Shown piece by piece: positions 7,434 to 15,649 of a DNA stretch of 64,000 nt. Source of the DNA: DATHAP01 sp963762865. Its GTDB lineage: Bacteria > Actinomycetota > Actinomycetes > JACCUZ01. The stretch is taken from NCBI GenBank assembly GCA_963762865.1, contig CAVXNC010000006.1, forward strand, positions 82,597-146,596. The letters run 5' to 3'. The notes beneath the pieces are model-generated. The model saw nothing but the letters and a program-made list of their open reading frames with translations. It did not search any database and was not told the DNA's origin. How positions within the stretch are numbered: position 1 is the stretch's first letter; every line of letters starts with the position of its first letter. The position numbers were made by a program, and so were the translations under genes.

Positions 7434-7479
7434 GCTAGCGCCCCCGGTTTGTATCAGGGGGTTCGCCGGGGGCGCTAGC
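7434..7479. terminator. 14-bp hairpin with 18-nt loop
   Basis: Arms 7434-7447 (gctagcgcccccgg) and 7466-7479 are exact complements; the loop contains caggggg, which could pair alternatively with the left arm. It lies between the divergent small gene and the recombinase, so it may be regulatory rather than a terminator. 7390-7624 has no other feature I can support. Confidence 0.5.
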
Positions 7480-7624
7480 ACCTCCCACGATGCGGGGCGA
7501 GAGCCGACGGGACAGGTAACAGGCGTCACCGGATGCACGACGAAGTGTCATCAGGTCCGATGGACGTGGCCGGTCGCCCGGGACTTTGGTCCCGCCAGCC
7601 CGATGACAGATCGCGTGCTGTGCG

Positions 7625-8308
7625 ATGACCGCCGGTACCTGTCGCGGCGACCCCGTCCTGCGGTGCTCGGCGACCCGCGCCCGGGTGAAGCTCCCGTCCC
7701 GACCCACCGTCGAGGTCAAGCCGCCCACCCCAGCAGAGGTCGCGGCCCTCGCCGATGGCGTCGCACCTCGACAGCGGAGTCTGATTGTCCTGCTCGCCGG
7801 CACCGGGCTGCGGATCTCCGAGGCGCTGGGGCTTCAGGTGGGGGACGTCGACTTCCTGCGCGGGTCGCTCCGAGTTGAGCGCCAGCGGGACAGCCGGGCC
7901 GAGGGCTTCATCCCGCCCAAGACCCGGAGCAGCGCCCGCACCGTGCCCCTCGGTCGGGTCGTTGTCGACGAGCTGGCTGCGCACCTCGCGGCATACGGGC
8001 CCGCGCCGGACGGGTCGATCTTCACCGACGAGTCGGGACGGCCGCTGACCTACACGGCTTGGAAGTCGGTGTGGCGGGCCGCGGGGACGACGTACAAGAC
8101 GCACGATCTCCGCCACTACGCCGCGAGCGCCCTGATCGCCGGGGGAGCGTCGGTGAAGCAGGTCCAGATGATCCTCGGCCACGCGAGCGCCGCGGTGACT
8201 CTTGGTGTCTATGCGCACCTCTGGCCCGGCGACGACGATCGCGCCCGCGGCATCCTCAACGCCGCTCTTGCGGACTGTGTGCGGACCGAAAGGGCGGCCG
8301 GCGAATGA
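7625..8308 (+). CDS. Tyrosine recombinase/integrase, N-terminally truncated
   Basis: 227 residues comprising essentially only the catalytic domain; family members are usually 350-400. All active-site residues are visible: R63 (GTGLRISEAL), K99 (PPKTRSS), H160 and R163 (THDLRHYAAS), H186 (LGHASA) and nucleophile Y196 (GVYAHLWPG). The N-terminal arm-binding and SAM-like core-binding domains are absent; the first ~25 residues look like the linker (VLR...KLP). No continuation was found in other frames upstream, so a deletion rather than a single frameshift is likely. The stop is 20 bp from the att core, as expected for an element-encoded integrase. Without its DNA-binding half it is probably inactive alone. 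Confidence 0.85.
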   Translation: MTAGTCRGDPVLRCSATRARVKLPSRPTVEVKPPTPAEVAALADGVAPRQRSLIVLLAGTGLRISEALGLQVGDVDFLRGSLRVERQRDSRAEGFIPPKTRSSARTVPLGRVVVDELAAHLAAYGPAPDGSIFTDESGRPLTYTAWKSVWRAAGTTYKTHDLRHYAASALIAGGASVKQVQMILGHASAAVTLGVYAHLWPGDDDRARGILNAALADCVRTERAAGE

Positions 8309-8325
8309 ACGCGCAGGTCAGCGGC

Positions 8326-9732
8326 CTAGGACGCCTTCGACACCGACGACATGTTGAAGTCCCCGACCCTCCAGGTGGGCATCGCCGTCCGCGTGAAGTA
8401 GTCGCCGAACTCCCGGGCAAGGGTCCGCTCGGTCAGCCCGACCTCGGCCAGCCGGCCGAGCAGGTCGACCGGGCTCTCGTTGAAGCGGAAGTTGTTGACC
8501 TCGGCCACGACCTCGCCGCCCTCGACCAGGTAGACGCCGTCTCGCGTCAGCCCGGTCAGCAGCAGGTTCTGCGGCTCGACCTCCCGGACGTACCAGAGGC
8601 AGGTGAGCAGCAGTCCTCGCGACGTGTCGGCGACCATCTCGTCGAGGCCGCGCGTTGCGTCGCCGGAGGACATCAGCAGGTTGTCGACGCCGGGTGTGAA
8701 GGGCAGCCCGGTCATGTCGGCGGACTGGCGGGTCTGGATCAGCGCCTTCAGCTCGCCGTCGGCCAGCCAGTCGGTCGACGAGATCGGCAGGCCGTTGTCG
8801 AAGACCGACTGCGAGGCCGCGGAGGACGCGGCGAAGACGACCGGGTCGCACTCGATGCCCGGGGCCTGCGGGTCGCTCCAGATCCGCAGTGGAGCGTCCG
8901 CGAGCTGCTCCCCGACCCTCGTGCCGCCGCCCTGGCGGCTGAAGACGGTGCGGCCGTCGTCGGCCTCGCGCGCGACGGCGGTCCAGTAGAGGTAGACCAG
9001 CAGGTCGGCGACCGCGCTGGGCGGCAGCAGCGTCTCGTAGCGGCCGGCCTCGAGGTCCACCCGGCGCTCAGCCCACCCGAGCCGCCTGGCCAGCTCGGCG
9101 TCGACCTGGGTCACGTCGATGTCGGAGAAGTCGCGCGTGCTCTGCCCGACCCACGACGACCGTGACCAGTCGCTCGTCTTCCCGGTGACCTCGATGCGAC
9201 CGGTCGGCTGGGCGTGCCGCACCCGGACGCCGGTCGAGGTGCCCAGGTAGACGGTCGACATCTGGTGCTCCGCGAAGCCGAAGAGCTCCCGGCCCTCGGC
9301 GCGCGCCCGGCCGAAGACCTCGCCGAGCGACTGGGCCATCGTCGCGAAGACCCCGATCGACGTCTCCGCGGGCGCCTCGTCCCATCCCCGGCCGGACAGC
9401 GGCACGTCGGAGGGGGTCGCGAGCGGCCGGGCGTCCTCGGCGGGTCGTCCCTCCCGGGCTGCCTTCTCCGCGGACCTGACCAGTGCCTCGACGTCGTCGA
9501 GGGACACGTTGCTGCGCCCGACGACCCCGGTGGCGGTGCCCTCGGTGCCACCGACGGTGGCGATGACGGTGAGCTGCCGGCCGCGCATGACGCCGTTGGT
9601 GGTCAAGGTGTTGGCGGCCCAGCGCAGGTTCGCGTCGCTGGTCTCCTGCGCTATCACCACACAGCCGTCGGTGTCGGACAGCGAGAGCGCGCGCTCGACG
9701 ACCTCCTGGGCCGCCACGTCCGTCGTCGTCAT
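8326..9732 (-). CDS. tldE: TldE/PmbA, subunit of the TldD/E protease
   Basis: 468 residues. TldE is the non-catalytic partner of the TldD metalloprotease, which degrades unfolded peptides and matures some RiPPs. Visible family features: GVMRGRQLTVIATVGG near the N-terminus, the long central beta-rich part, and the C-terminal NLLLTGLTRDGVYLVEGGEVVAEVNNFRFNESP block ending DFNMSSVSKAS. The ATG (9732) overlaps the tldD stop (ATGA), so the two are translated together. The extreme 3' end doubles as the integration site of the neighbouring element; the coding sequence is intact and ends TAG. Confidence 0.95.
   Translation of the reverse strand: MTTTDVAAQEVVERALSLSDTDGCVVIAQETSDANLRWAANTLTTNGVMRGRQLTVIATVGGTEGTATGVVGRSNVSLDDVEALVRSAEKAAREGRPAEDARPLATPSDVPLSGRGWDEAPAETSIGVFATMAQSLGEVFGRARAEGRELFGFAEHQMSTVYLGTSTGVRVRHAQPTGRIEVTGKTSDWSRSSWVGQSTRDFSDIDVTQVDAELARRLGWAERRVDLEAGRYETLLPPSAVADLLVYLYWTAVAREADDGRTVFSRQGGGTRVGEQLADAPLRIWSDPQAPGIECDPVVFAASSAASQSVFDNGLPISSTDWLADGELKALIQTRQSADMTGLPFTPGVDNLLMSSGDATRGLDEMVADTSRGLLLTCLWYVREVEPQNLLLTGLTRDGVYLVEGGEVVAEVNNFRFNESPVDLLGRLAEVGLTERTLAREFGDYFTRTAMPTWRVGDFNMSSVSKAS
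8328..8361 (-). other. attR-type core repeat, 3' end of tldE
   Basis: 34 bp identical to 2473-2506; it covers the last 11 codons of tldE. Right border of the integrated element. Confidence 0.85.
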
Positions 9733-11234
9733 CGCCCTGCCTCCGACTGGGTGTTGAGGATCCGTACGCCGCGGAACAGCGTCGACGGACAACCGTGGCT
9801 GACGGCGGCCACCTGTCCGGGCTGGCCCTTGCCGCAGTTGAAGGCTCCCCCGAGGACGTAGGTCTGCGGCCCGCCGACAGCCTCCATCGACCCCCAGAAG
9901 TCGGTGGTCGTGGCCTGGTAGGCGACGTCGCGAAGCTGGCCGGCGAGCTTGCCGTTCTCGATCCGGAAGAACCGCTGCCCGGTGAACTGGAAGTTGTAGC
10001 GCTGCATGTCGATCGACCAGCTCTTGTCGCCGACGATGTAGATGCCGCGGTCGACCCGGGAGATCAGCTCCTCGGTCGACGGACCGCCTTCGGCCGGCTG
10101 CAGGGACACGTTGGCCATCCGCTGCATCGGCACGTGGCCGGGGGAGTCGGCGAACGCGCACCCGTTGGACCGGCCGAGCTCCTTGCGGTGGGCCATCGCA
10201 CGGTCGAGCTGGTAGCCGACCAGGACGCCGTCCTTGACGATGTCCCACTGCTGGCCGGCCACGCCCTCGTCGTCGTAGCCGATCGAGGCCAGCCCGTGCT
10301 CGGCGATGCGGTCACCGGTGACGTTCATGACGGGCGAGCCGTACTTCAGCGACCCGAGCTGGTCGAAGGTCGCGAAGGAGGTGCCCGCGTAGTTGGCCTC
10401 GTAGCCCAGCGCCCGGTCCAGCTCGGTCGCGTGGCCGATCGACTCGTGGATGGTGAGGAAGAGGTTCGACGGGTCGATCACCAGGTCGTAGGTGCCTGCC
10501 TCGACCGACGGCGCCCGCAGCTTCTCGGCGAGGTGGTCGGACAGCTCCTCGATCTCGGTGGCCCAGTCGTACGTCCCGGTGACGTGCTCCCAGCCGCGGC
10601 CCACCGGCGGGGCCAGGGTCCGCATGGTGTCGAAGCGGCCGGACTCCTTGTCGACGCCGACGGCCTCCAGCTGGACGTTGACGCGCATCCGCTGCTGGGT
10701 GGTCGTGGTGCCGGCCAGGTCGGCGTAGAACTTGTTCTCCAGCACCATGTGCGCCGACGCCTCGGCATGGGCCACGACGTCGTAGGCCAGGAGCTGGGAG
10801 CTCCACTCGGCGAGCAGCGACACCTTGTCGCTGTCGGGGACCGTGAAGGGGTCGATCTCGTAAGAGGACACCCAGGTGACGTCGCCGTGCGCCGGCTCCG
10901 GGGCGAGGACGACCCGCTCGGTCGACAGCGGCCGGCTCACCTTGGCGACCTCGACCGCTCGCTCGGCGAGCCGCTCGGCCGCCTCCGGGGTCAGCGCGAC
11001 GTCGCTCGCGAAGCCCCACGTCCCGTCGTGCACGACCCGCACCGCGAGCCCGACGTCCTCACGGTCGCTGCTCCCGTCGAGCCGGGCGTCCCGGAGGCTG
11101 AGCCCCTGGTCGCGGATCCGTTCCACCCGCAGGTCCGCGTGCTCGGCTCCGAGCGCGCGAGCCCGGCTCAGGGCGGCGTCGGCCAGCCGACGGAGCGGCA
11201 GGTCGGTGAACGCAGCGTCGATCTCGGCGGGCAC
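9729..11234 (-). CDS. tldD: TldD metalloprotease
   Basis: 501 residues, GTG start at 11234. The zinc-binding HExxxH motif of the U62 family is H263-E264-x-x-x-H268 (LTIHESIGHATELD); downstream GSPVMNVTGD and NGCAFADSPGHVPMQRMANVSLQP match the conserved core, with a final cysteine in AFNCGKGQPGQ typical of the family. Acts as a heterodimer with TldE in the cytoplasm. First gene of the two-gene unit. The substrate in this organism is unknown; no RiPP cluster is evident nearby, apart from a short peptide gene far away at 61377. Confidence 0.95.
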   Translation of the reverse strand: MPAEIDAAFTDLPLRRLADAALSRARALGAEHADLRVERIRDQGLSLRDARLDGSSDREDVGLAVRVVHDGTWGFASDVALTPEAAERLAERAVEVAKVSRPLSTERVVLAPEPAHGDVTWVSSYEIDPFTVPDSDKVSLLAEWSSQLLAYDVVAHAEASAHMVLENKFYADLAGTTTTQQRMRVNVQLEAVGVDKESGRFDTMRTLAPPVGRGWEHVTGTYDWATEIEELSDHLAEKLRAPSVEAGTYDLVIDPSNLFLTIHESIGHATELDRALGYEANYAGTSFATFDQLGSLKYGSPVMNVTGDRIAEHGLASIGYDDEGVAGQQWDIVKDGVLVGYQLDRAMAHRKELGRSNGCAFADSPGHVPMQRMANVSLQPAEGGPSTEELISRVDRGIYIVGDKSWSIDMQRYNFQFTGQRFFRIENGKLAGQLRDVAYQATTTDFWGSMEAVGGPQTYVLGGAFNCGKGQPGQVAAVSHGCPSTLFRGVRILNTQSEAGR

Positions 11235-11290
11235 GTGGTCTCCCCGGGCTAGTGAGGGCGGTCAGTCGTCTGCTGGTCGGCGCCGTCCGG

Positions 11291-12259
11291 TCAGCCGGAC
11301 GGCGAGTGGTCGGTGCAGTCGAGGGTGAGCTTGCCGGTCGTGCGGCGCGCACGGAGATCCTCGTGGGCGCGACGGGCCTCGGCCAGCGGATATCGGCCAC
11401 CGTCGAGCACCCGGAGACGGCCGGCCGAGTGCAGGTCGAAGAGCTCCTCCAGGGCGGGTCGCAGCCCGCCCGGGAGCCGGAGGGCGTGCACCAGCCAGAA
11501 GCCGACCACGGCCCGCGAGGTCGCCATCAGCAGCTGAGCCGGCACCGGCGTTGGCGGCGTGCGCGAGGCCATGCCGTACGTCGCCAGGCGGCCGAACGGG
11601 GCAAGTGCCGCCAGCGAGGCGTCGAAGACCTTGCCACCCACCATCTCGAGCACGACGTCGACAGGCTGCCCCGCGTTGGCGTCGACGAGCGCACCGGCGA
11701 GGTCGTCGACGTCGGGGTCGATGGCGACGTGCGCGCCGAGTTCCCTGGCCAGGTCGCGCTTCTCGGGGGTCGACGCCGTAGCGATGACCCGTGACGCGCC
11801 GAGCTCGCGGGCCAGCTGCACCGCGAGGGTCCCCACACCACCGGCCGCCGAGTGCACGACGACCGACTCGCCGGGCGTGAAGCGGGTGCTCGTGCGCAGC
11901 AGGTGCCAGGCCGTGGTGCCCTGGACCAGGAGCGCGAGCGCGGTCGTGTCGTCGACGCCCTCCGGGACCGGGAAGGTGGTGGCGGGATGGGCGACCGCCT
12001 CCTCGGCGTAGCCGCCCTTGCCGAGGAGCGACACGACCCGCCGCCCGTCGTCGGTGCGGCCGACCACCTCCGCGCCTGGGACAAATGGGACGTGCTGGGG
12101 CGCGAGGTAGTCGTCTGCCGTCTGGTGGGTGTCGGCGTAGTTGATCCCCGCGGTCGACACCTCGACGCGGAGCTGGTCGCCGCTGGGGGTGGGACCAGGC
12201 AGGTCGACGAGCTCGAGGACCTCCGGACCCCCGAAGCGCCTGACCTGGATCGCACGCAT
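11291..12259 (-). CDS. Zinc-independent quinone oxidoreductase (MDR family)
   Basis: 322 residues. N-terminal GroES-like domain (MRAIQVRRFGGPEVLELVDL) and C-terminal Rossmann domain with SAAGGVGTLAVQLAREL (~140-160), the NADPH-binding signature of QOR/zeta-crystallin proteins. No zinc-ligand cysteine/histidine set is seen. It would reduce quinones or enones with NADPH. Start: a TAGGGT box at 12267-12272 lies 7 nt before the ATG, indicating a leaderless mRNA. Divergent from fabG with only 75 bp between starts. Confidence 0.9.
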   Translation of the reverse strand: MRAIQVRRFGGPEVLELVDLPGPTPSGDQLRVEVSTAGINYADTHQTADDYLAPQHVPFVPGAEVVGRTDDGRRVVSLLGKGGYAEEAVAHPATTFPVPEGVDDTTALALLVQGTTAWHLLRTSTRFTPGESVVVHSAAGGVGTLAVQLARELGASRVIATASTPEKRDLARELGAHVAIDPDVDDLAGALVDANAGQPVDVVLEMVGGKVFDASLAALAPFGRLATYGMASRTPPTPVPAQLLMATSRAVVGFWLVHALRLPGGLRPALEELFDLHSAGRLRVLDGGRYPLAEARRAHEDLRARRTTGKLTLDCTDHSPSG

Positions 12260-12334
12260 CGGCTTGACCCTAACCAGTGCGGCGGATGACGCACGCTTTG
12301 GGTGAACCCACCGGTAGCCGATAGCGTCCCCGCC

Positions 12335-13078
12335 GTGACCGAGGAGACTCCAGCGCAGGCATCGGAGGCGCCCGAGGGCCGCAGCGTCCTGGTGACCGGC
12401 GGCAACCGGGGCATCGGCCTGGCGATCGCCCGGGCCTTTGCCGGGGACGGCGACCGGGTGGCTGTGACCTACCGGTCCGGGGAGCCGCCCGAGGGACTCC
12501 TCGGGGTCCGGTGCGACGTCACCGACTCCGGTTCCGTGGACTCGGCGTTCACCGAGGTGGAGGAGAAACAGGGTCCGGTCGAGGTGCTGGTGGCCAACGC
12601 CGGGATCACCCGGGACCAGCTCATGATGCGCATGTCCGAGGAGGACTTCGCGGCTGTCGTCGACACGAACCTCACCGGGTCGTGGCGGGTGGCCAAGCGG
12701 GCCTCGAAGGGGATGCTCCGCCTGCGCCGCGGGCGGGTCGTCTTCATCTCCTCGGTCGTCGGCCTGCTCGGGTCGGCCGGGCAGAGCAACTACGCAGCGT
12801 CCAAGGCCGGCCTGGTCGGTCTCGCGCGCTCGCTGGCGAGGGAGCTCGGCTCGCGGGGCATCACCTACAACGTGGTCGCGCCCGGCTTCGTCGAGACCGA
12901 GATGACCGCGGTCCTCTCGGACGAGCTCCAGGCGACCTACAAGTCCCAGATCCCGCTCGGCCGGTTCTGCTCCGTCGACGAGGTGGCCCGCGTCGTGCGG
13001 TTCGTGGCGAGCGACGACGCGGCGTACATCACGGGCGCGGTGCTGCCGGTCGACGGTGGCCTCGGGATGGGTCACTGA
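12335..13078 (+). CDS. fabG: 3-oxoacyl-[ACP] reductase
   Basis: 247 residues, short-chain dehydrogenase. TGGNRGIG (21-28) binds NADP; the catalytic tetrad N112, S140, Y153 and K157 is complete (FISS, SNYAASKAG). The ending YITGAVLPVDGGLGMGH is typical of FabG. Reduces 3-oxoacyl-ACP in type II fatty-acid synthesis. GTG 12335 is preferred over the upstream frame since a TAGCGT box ends 7 nt before it (leaderless). Directly followed by fabI, the same order as mabA-inhA in mycobacteria, so the pair supplies the two reductive steps of elongation. Confidence 0.93.
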   Translation: MTEETPAQASEAPEGRSVLVTGGNRGIGLAIARAFAGDGDRVAVTYRSGEPPEGLLGVRCDVTDSGSVDSAFTEVEEKQGPVEVLVANAGITRDQLMMRMSEEDFAAVVDTNLTGSWRVAKRASKGMLRLRRGRVVFISSVVGLLGSAGQSNYAASKAGLVGLARSLARELGSRGITYNVVAPGFVETEMTAVLSDELQATYKSQIPLGRFCSVDEVARVVRFVASDDAAYITGAVLPVDGGLGMGH

Positions 13079-13149
13079 TGGACCGCTGACAGGTCAGGTG
13101 ACACCCCGCAGTCACCGACAGCACGGCGACGAAGGACGAGGAGGACGGC

Positions 13150-13917
13150 ATGGGTCTGCTCGACGGCAAGCGCATCCTGGTGACGGGGGTGCTGATGGAC
13201 TCGTCCATCGCATTCCACGTGGCACGGATCGCACAGCAGGAGGGTGCCGAGGTCGTGCTGACGTCCTTCGGCCGCACGATGCGCATCACCCAGACGATCG
13301 CCAAGCGGCTGCCCAGCACCCCACCGGTCATCGAGCTGGACGCGAGCAAGGCCGATGACTTCGACGCCCTGGCGGACCGGGTGCGCGAGCACGTCGACGG
13401 CCTGGACGGCGTGCTGCACTCGATCGGCTTCGCGCCGGAGGCGGCCCTGGGCGGCAACTTCCTCAACACGTCGTGGGAGGACGTCTCGACCGCGGTCCAG
13501 ATCTCGGCGTACAGCCTGAAGGCCCTCGCCGTAGCGACGAAGCCGCTGATGCCGGACGGCGGTGCGCTGGTCGGCCTCACCTTCGACGCGACCGTGGCGT
13601 GGCCCAAGTACGACTGGATGGGCGTGGCGAAGGCCGCGTTCGAGTCGACGGCGCGCTACCTGGCGCGCGACCTCGGGCCCGACAACGTGCGGGTCAACCT
13701 GGTCGCGGCCGGGCCGCTCAAGACGACGGCCGCCAAGTCGATCCCCGGCTTCGAGGAGTTCGACGGCGTCTGGTCGACGCGCTCGCCACTCACCTGGGAC
13801 ACCAGCGACTTCGAGCCGGCCGCCCGTGGCTGCGTCGCACTGCTGTCGGACTGGTTCCCGGCGACCACGGGGGAGATCGTGCACGTCGACGGCGGCGTGC
13901 ACGCCATGGGTGCCTGA
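13150..13917 (+). CDS. fabI: Enoyl-[ACP] reductase, FabI/InhA type
   Basis: 255 residues. Diagnostic points align with InhA: SSIAFHVARIAQ (NADH-binding loop), S91 in HSIGFAP (InhA S94), F145 (F149), Y154 (Y158 of YDWMGVAK) and K161 (K165). Catalyses NADH-dependent reduction of the enoyl-ACP double bond, the last step of each elongation cycle, and is the family targeted by isoniazid and triclosan. Strong Shine-Dalgarno (gaggagg) before ATG 13150. Forms an operon with fabG (71 bp gap). Confidence 0.95.
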   Translation: MGLLDGKRILVTGVLMDSSIAFHVARIAQQEGAEVVLTSFGRTMRITQTIAKRLPSTPPVIELDASKADDFDALADRVREHVDGLDGVLHSIGFAPEAALGGNFLNTSWEDVSTAVQISAYSLKALAVATKPLMPDGGALVGLTFDATVAWPKYDWMGVAKAAFESTARYLARDLGPDNVRVNLVAAGPLKTTAAKSIPGFEEFDGVWSTRSPLTWDTSDFEPAARGCVALLSDWFPATTGEIVHVDGGVHAMGA

Positions 13918-13933
13918 CGGGCGGCTGGCCGGC

Positions 13934-15649
13934 GTGGGTGAGCACCGACCGGCCTTGGTCGAGCTCCGGCTGCTCGAAGGGGCGAACCTCTACTTCCCGA
14001 GGCCCGCCGTCAAGCTGACCCTCGACGTCTCGGCACTGCTCGACCTCGACGACGCCGCGGCACGGGCAGTGGCGCAGCAGCTCGGCCTGCCGTCGGCGCG
14101 ACCCGGTGCCGCGGGCAGCGGCATCCGGCAGCGCTTCGCCAGCCGCGTCGTCGCCACGGTCGTGCGGCGGGTCGCGAACGAGGCCGGGGTGACCCGCCTG
14201 GCCGTCCGGTCCCGCCCGACCGCCGATGTGCACCGGCTGGTGGTGGCCTACCCCTGGCGGCACCGTGGCCGGGCGGAGGCGCTGGGGCACGCCGTGGCAG
14301 GCGTCCTCGACGCCCTGGAACCAGGGGGGTCGTCGGGCTCCGACCTCGGCCAGGCGGTCGCTGCCGGCGGTGCCTTCGTGCGCGGCTCGGCGCTCGGCGA
14401 GCCGCCGACACTGCGGCGCCCCCACGTCCCGGTGGTGGCGGTCACCGGCACGAACGGCAAGACCACGACGTCGAGGCTGGTCGCCCGGATGGGGCGCTGC
14501 GCCGGCCTCGTCGTCGGCTGGTCGTCGACGGACGGCGTCTTCGTCGACGGCGAGCTGGTGGAGGCTGGCGACTACTCGGGGCCGAGCGGCGCGTCGCAGG
14601 TGCTGGACGACCCGCGGGTGCAGCTGGCGGTCACCGAGACGGCTCGCGGCGGCATCCTGCTGAAGGGCCTCGGCGTCGCGCACAACGACGTGTCGGTGGT
14701 CACCAACGTGAGCGCCGACCATCTCGGCCTGCACGGCGTCGACACGGTGGACCAGCTGGCCGAGGTGAAGGCGGTGGTCACGCGAGTGACGCGTCGGGAC
14801 GGCTGGGTGGTGCTGAACGGTGACGACCCGCGCACCTTCGCGATGCGGCTGGCCGTCGACGCCCGGGTGTGTGTCTTCTCCCGCGACCCCGAGTCACCGT
14901 CGCTGCGGTCGGTGCTCAACGAGGGCGGCCGGGCGGTCACCCTGATCGACGGAGCGGTCACCGTCCTCGACGGTCGCGCCGAGCCGGACGCGCTGGTCCC
15001 GGTCGTCGACGTACCGGTGACGCTCGCCGGCCTGTCGCACGTCAACGTCGAGAACGCGCTGGCGGCGGTGGGGGCCGGACTCGGCGTGGGACTCCCGCGC
15101 GCGGCCGTCGTCGACGGCTTGCGGTCGTTCTCCCCGGGGCCGGACGACAACCCCGGCCGGATGAACATCTTCGACCTGGGCGGGGTGACCGTCGTGGTCG
15201 ACCTGGCTCACAACGAGGCCGGCGTGCTGGCCCTGGTCGAGGTGCTCACCGGGCTTCGGGCGCCGGGGGGCCGCACGCTGCTCGTGATGGGGTCACCGGG
15301 AGACCGGACCGACGAGATCATCCGCGGTGTCGCCGAGCTCGCAGCGCGCGGCACAGACCAGGTTGCGATCGCTCACAAGGAGCACTACCTGCGCGGGCGC
15401 GAGCTGTCCGAGCTCACCGCGCTGCTGCGGGAGGGCGCGGCCGCCGTCGGGGTCACCGACGTTCCCGACTACCCGACCGAGCTTGCGGCCCTGCAGGCGT
15501 TGGTCGCCGAGGCGTCGCCCGGCGACACCGTCGGTGTGATGTGCCATGCCGAGCGGTCGGAGATCGGCGCCTGGCTGGCCGCCGCCGGCGCCACCGTCGA
15601 CAGCCCCGAGGCGATCCGCCGGAAGGTACTACGGGGTCGCAGCTCCTGA
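13934..15649 (+). CDS. Mur ligase family protein, cyanophycin-synthetase-like without ATP-grasp
   Basis: 571 residues from GTG 13934. Residues ~1-150 resemble the N domain of CphA (VELRLLEGANLYFPRPAVKLTLDV against the RVYRGPNLWSYEPSMHLVVDL of the CphA at 19510-22290). Then a full Mur-ligase module: P-loop VVAVTGTNGKTTTSRL, TETARGGILLKGLG, NVSADHLGLHGVDTVDQLAEVK and the C-terminal NPGRMNIFDLGG. The ATP-grasp domain that adds aspartate in CphA is missing. If active it would ligate an amino acid or peptide to a carboxylate with ATP, possibly an arginine-like addition or a salvage role in cyanophycin metabolism; this is inference. Start is uncertain; 16 bp after fabI, so possibly in that transcript. 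3' end overlaps the convergent glycosyltransferase by 21 bp. Confidence 0.85.
   Translation: MGEHRPALVELRLLEGANLYFPRPAVKLTLDVSALLDLDDAAARAVAQQLGLPSARPGAAGSGIRQRFASRVVATVVRRVANEAGVTRLAVRSRPTADVHRLVVAYPWRHRGRAEALGHAVAGVLDALEPGGSSGSDLGQAVAAGGAFVRGSALGEPPTLRRPHVPVVAVTGTNGKTTTSRLVARMGRCAGLVVGWSSTDGVFVDGELVEAGDYSGPSGASQVLDDPRVQLAVTETARGGILLKGLGVAHNDVSVVTNVSADHLGLHGVDTVDQLAEVKAVVTRVTRRDGWVVLNGDDPRTFAMRLAVDARVCVFSRDPESPSLRSVLNEGGRAVTLIDGAVTVLDGRAEPDALVPVVDVPVTLAGLSHVNVENALAAVGAGLGVGLPRAAVVDGLRSFSPGPDDNPGRMNIFDLGGVTVVVDLAHNEAGVLALVEVLTGLRAPGGRTLLVMGSPGDRTDEIIRGVAELAARGTDQVAIAHKEHYLRGRELSELTALLREGAAAVGVTDVPDYPTELAALQALVAEASPGDTVGVMCHAERSEIGAWLAAAGATVDSPEAIRRKVLRGRSS

Larger units (their letters stand above)
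2473..8361. mobile_element. Small integrated element at the 3' end of tldE
   Basis: Two identical 34-bp direct repeats (2473-2506 and 8328-8361) bracket 5.9 kb. The right copy is the last codons of tldE on the minus strand; the left copy still encodes the same C-terminal residues (FNMSSVSKAS) plus a stop. A tyrosine recombinase gene ends 20 bp inside the right copy. Contents are small or unknown genes, a degenerate gene and repeats. This is the classic result of site-specific integration that restores the target gene. No conjugation, replication or phage structural gene is seen, and the recombinase lacks its N-terminus, so the element is probably a decayed remnant. Confidence 0.85.

Noticed and set aside
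9795..11252. A 485-residue forward frame across the tldD gene
   Set aside because: It is antisense to tldD, with Arg/Gly/Pro-rich composition typical of GC-biased shadow frames; tldD and tldE are fully conserved on the other strand.
11291..13075. A 594-residue minus frame extending the quinone oxidoreductase upstream
   Set aside because: The extension runs antisense through fabG; the leaderless start at 12259 gives the normal family length.
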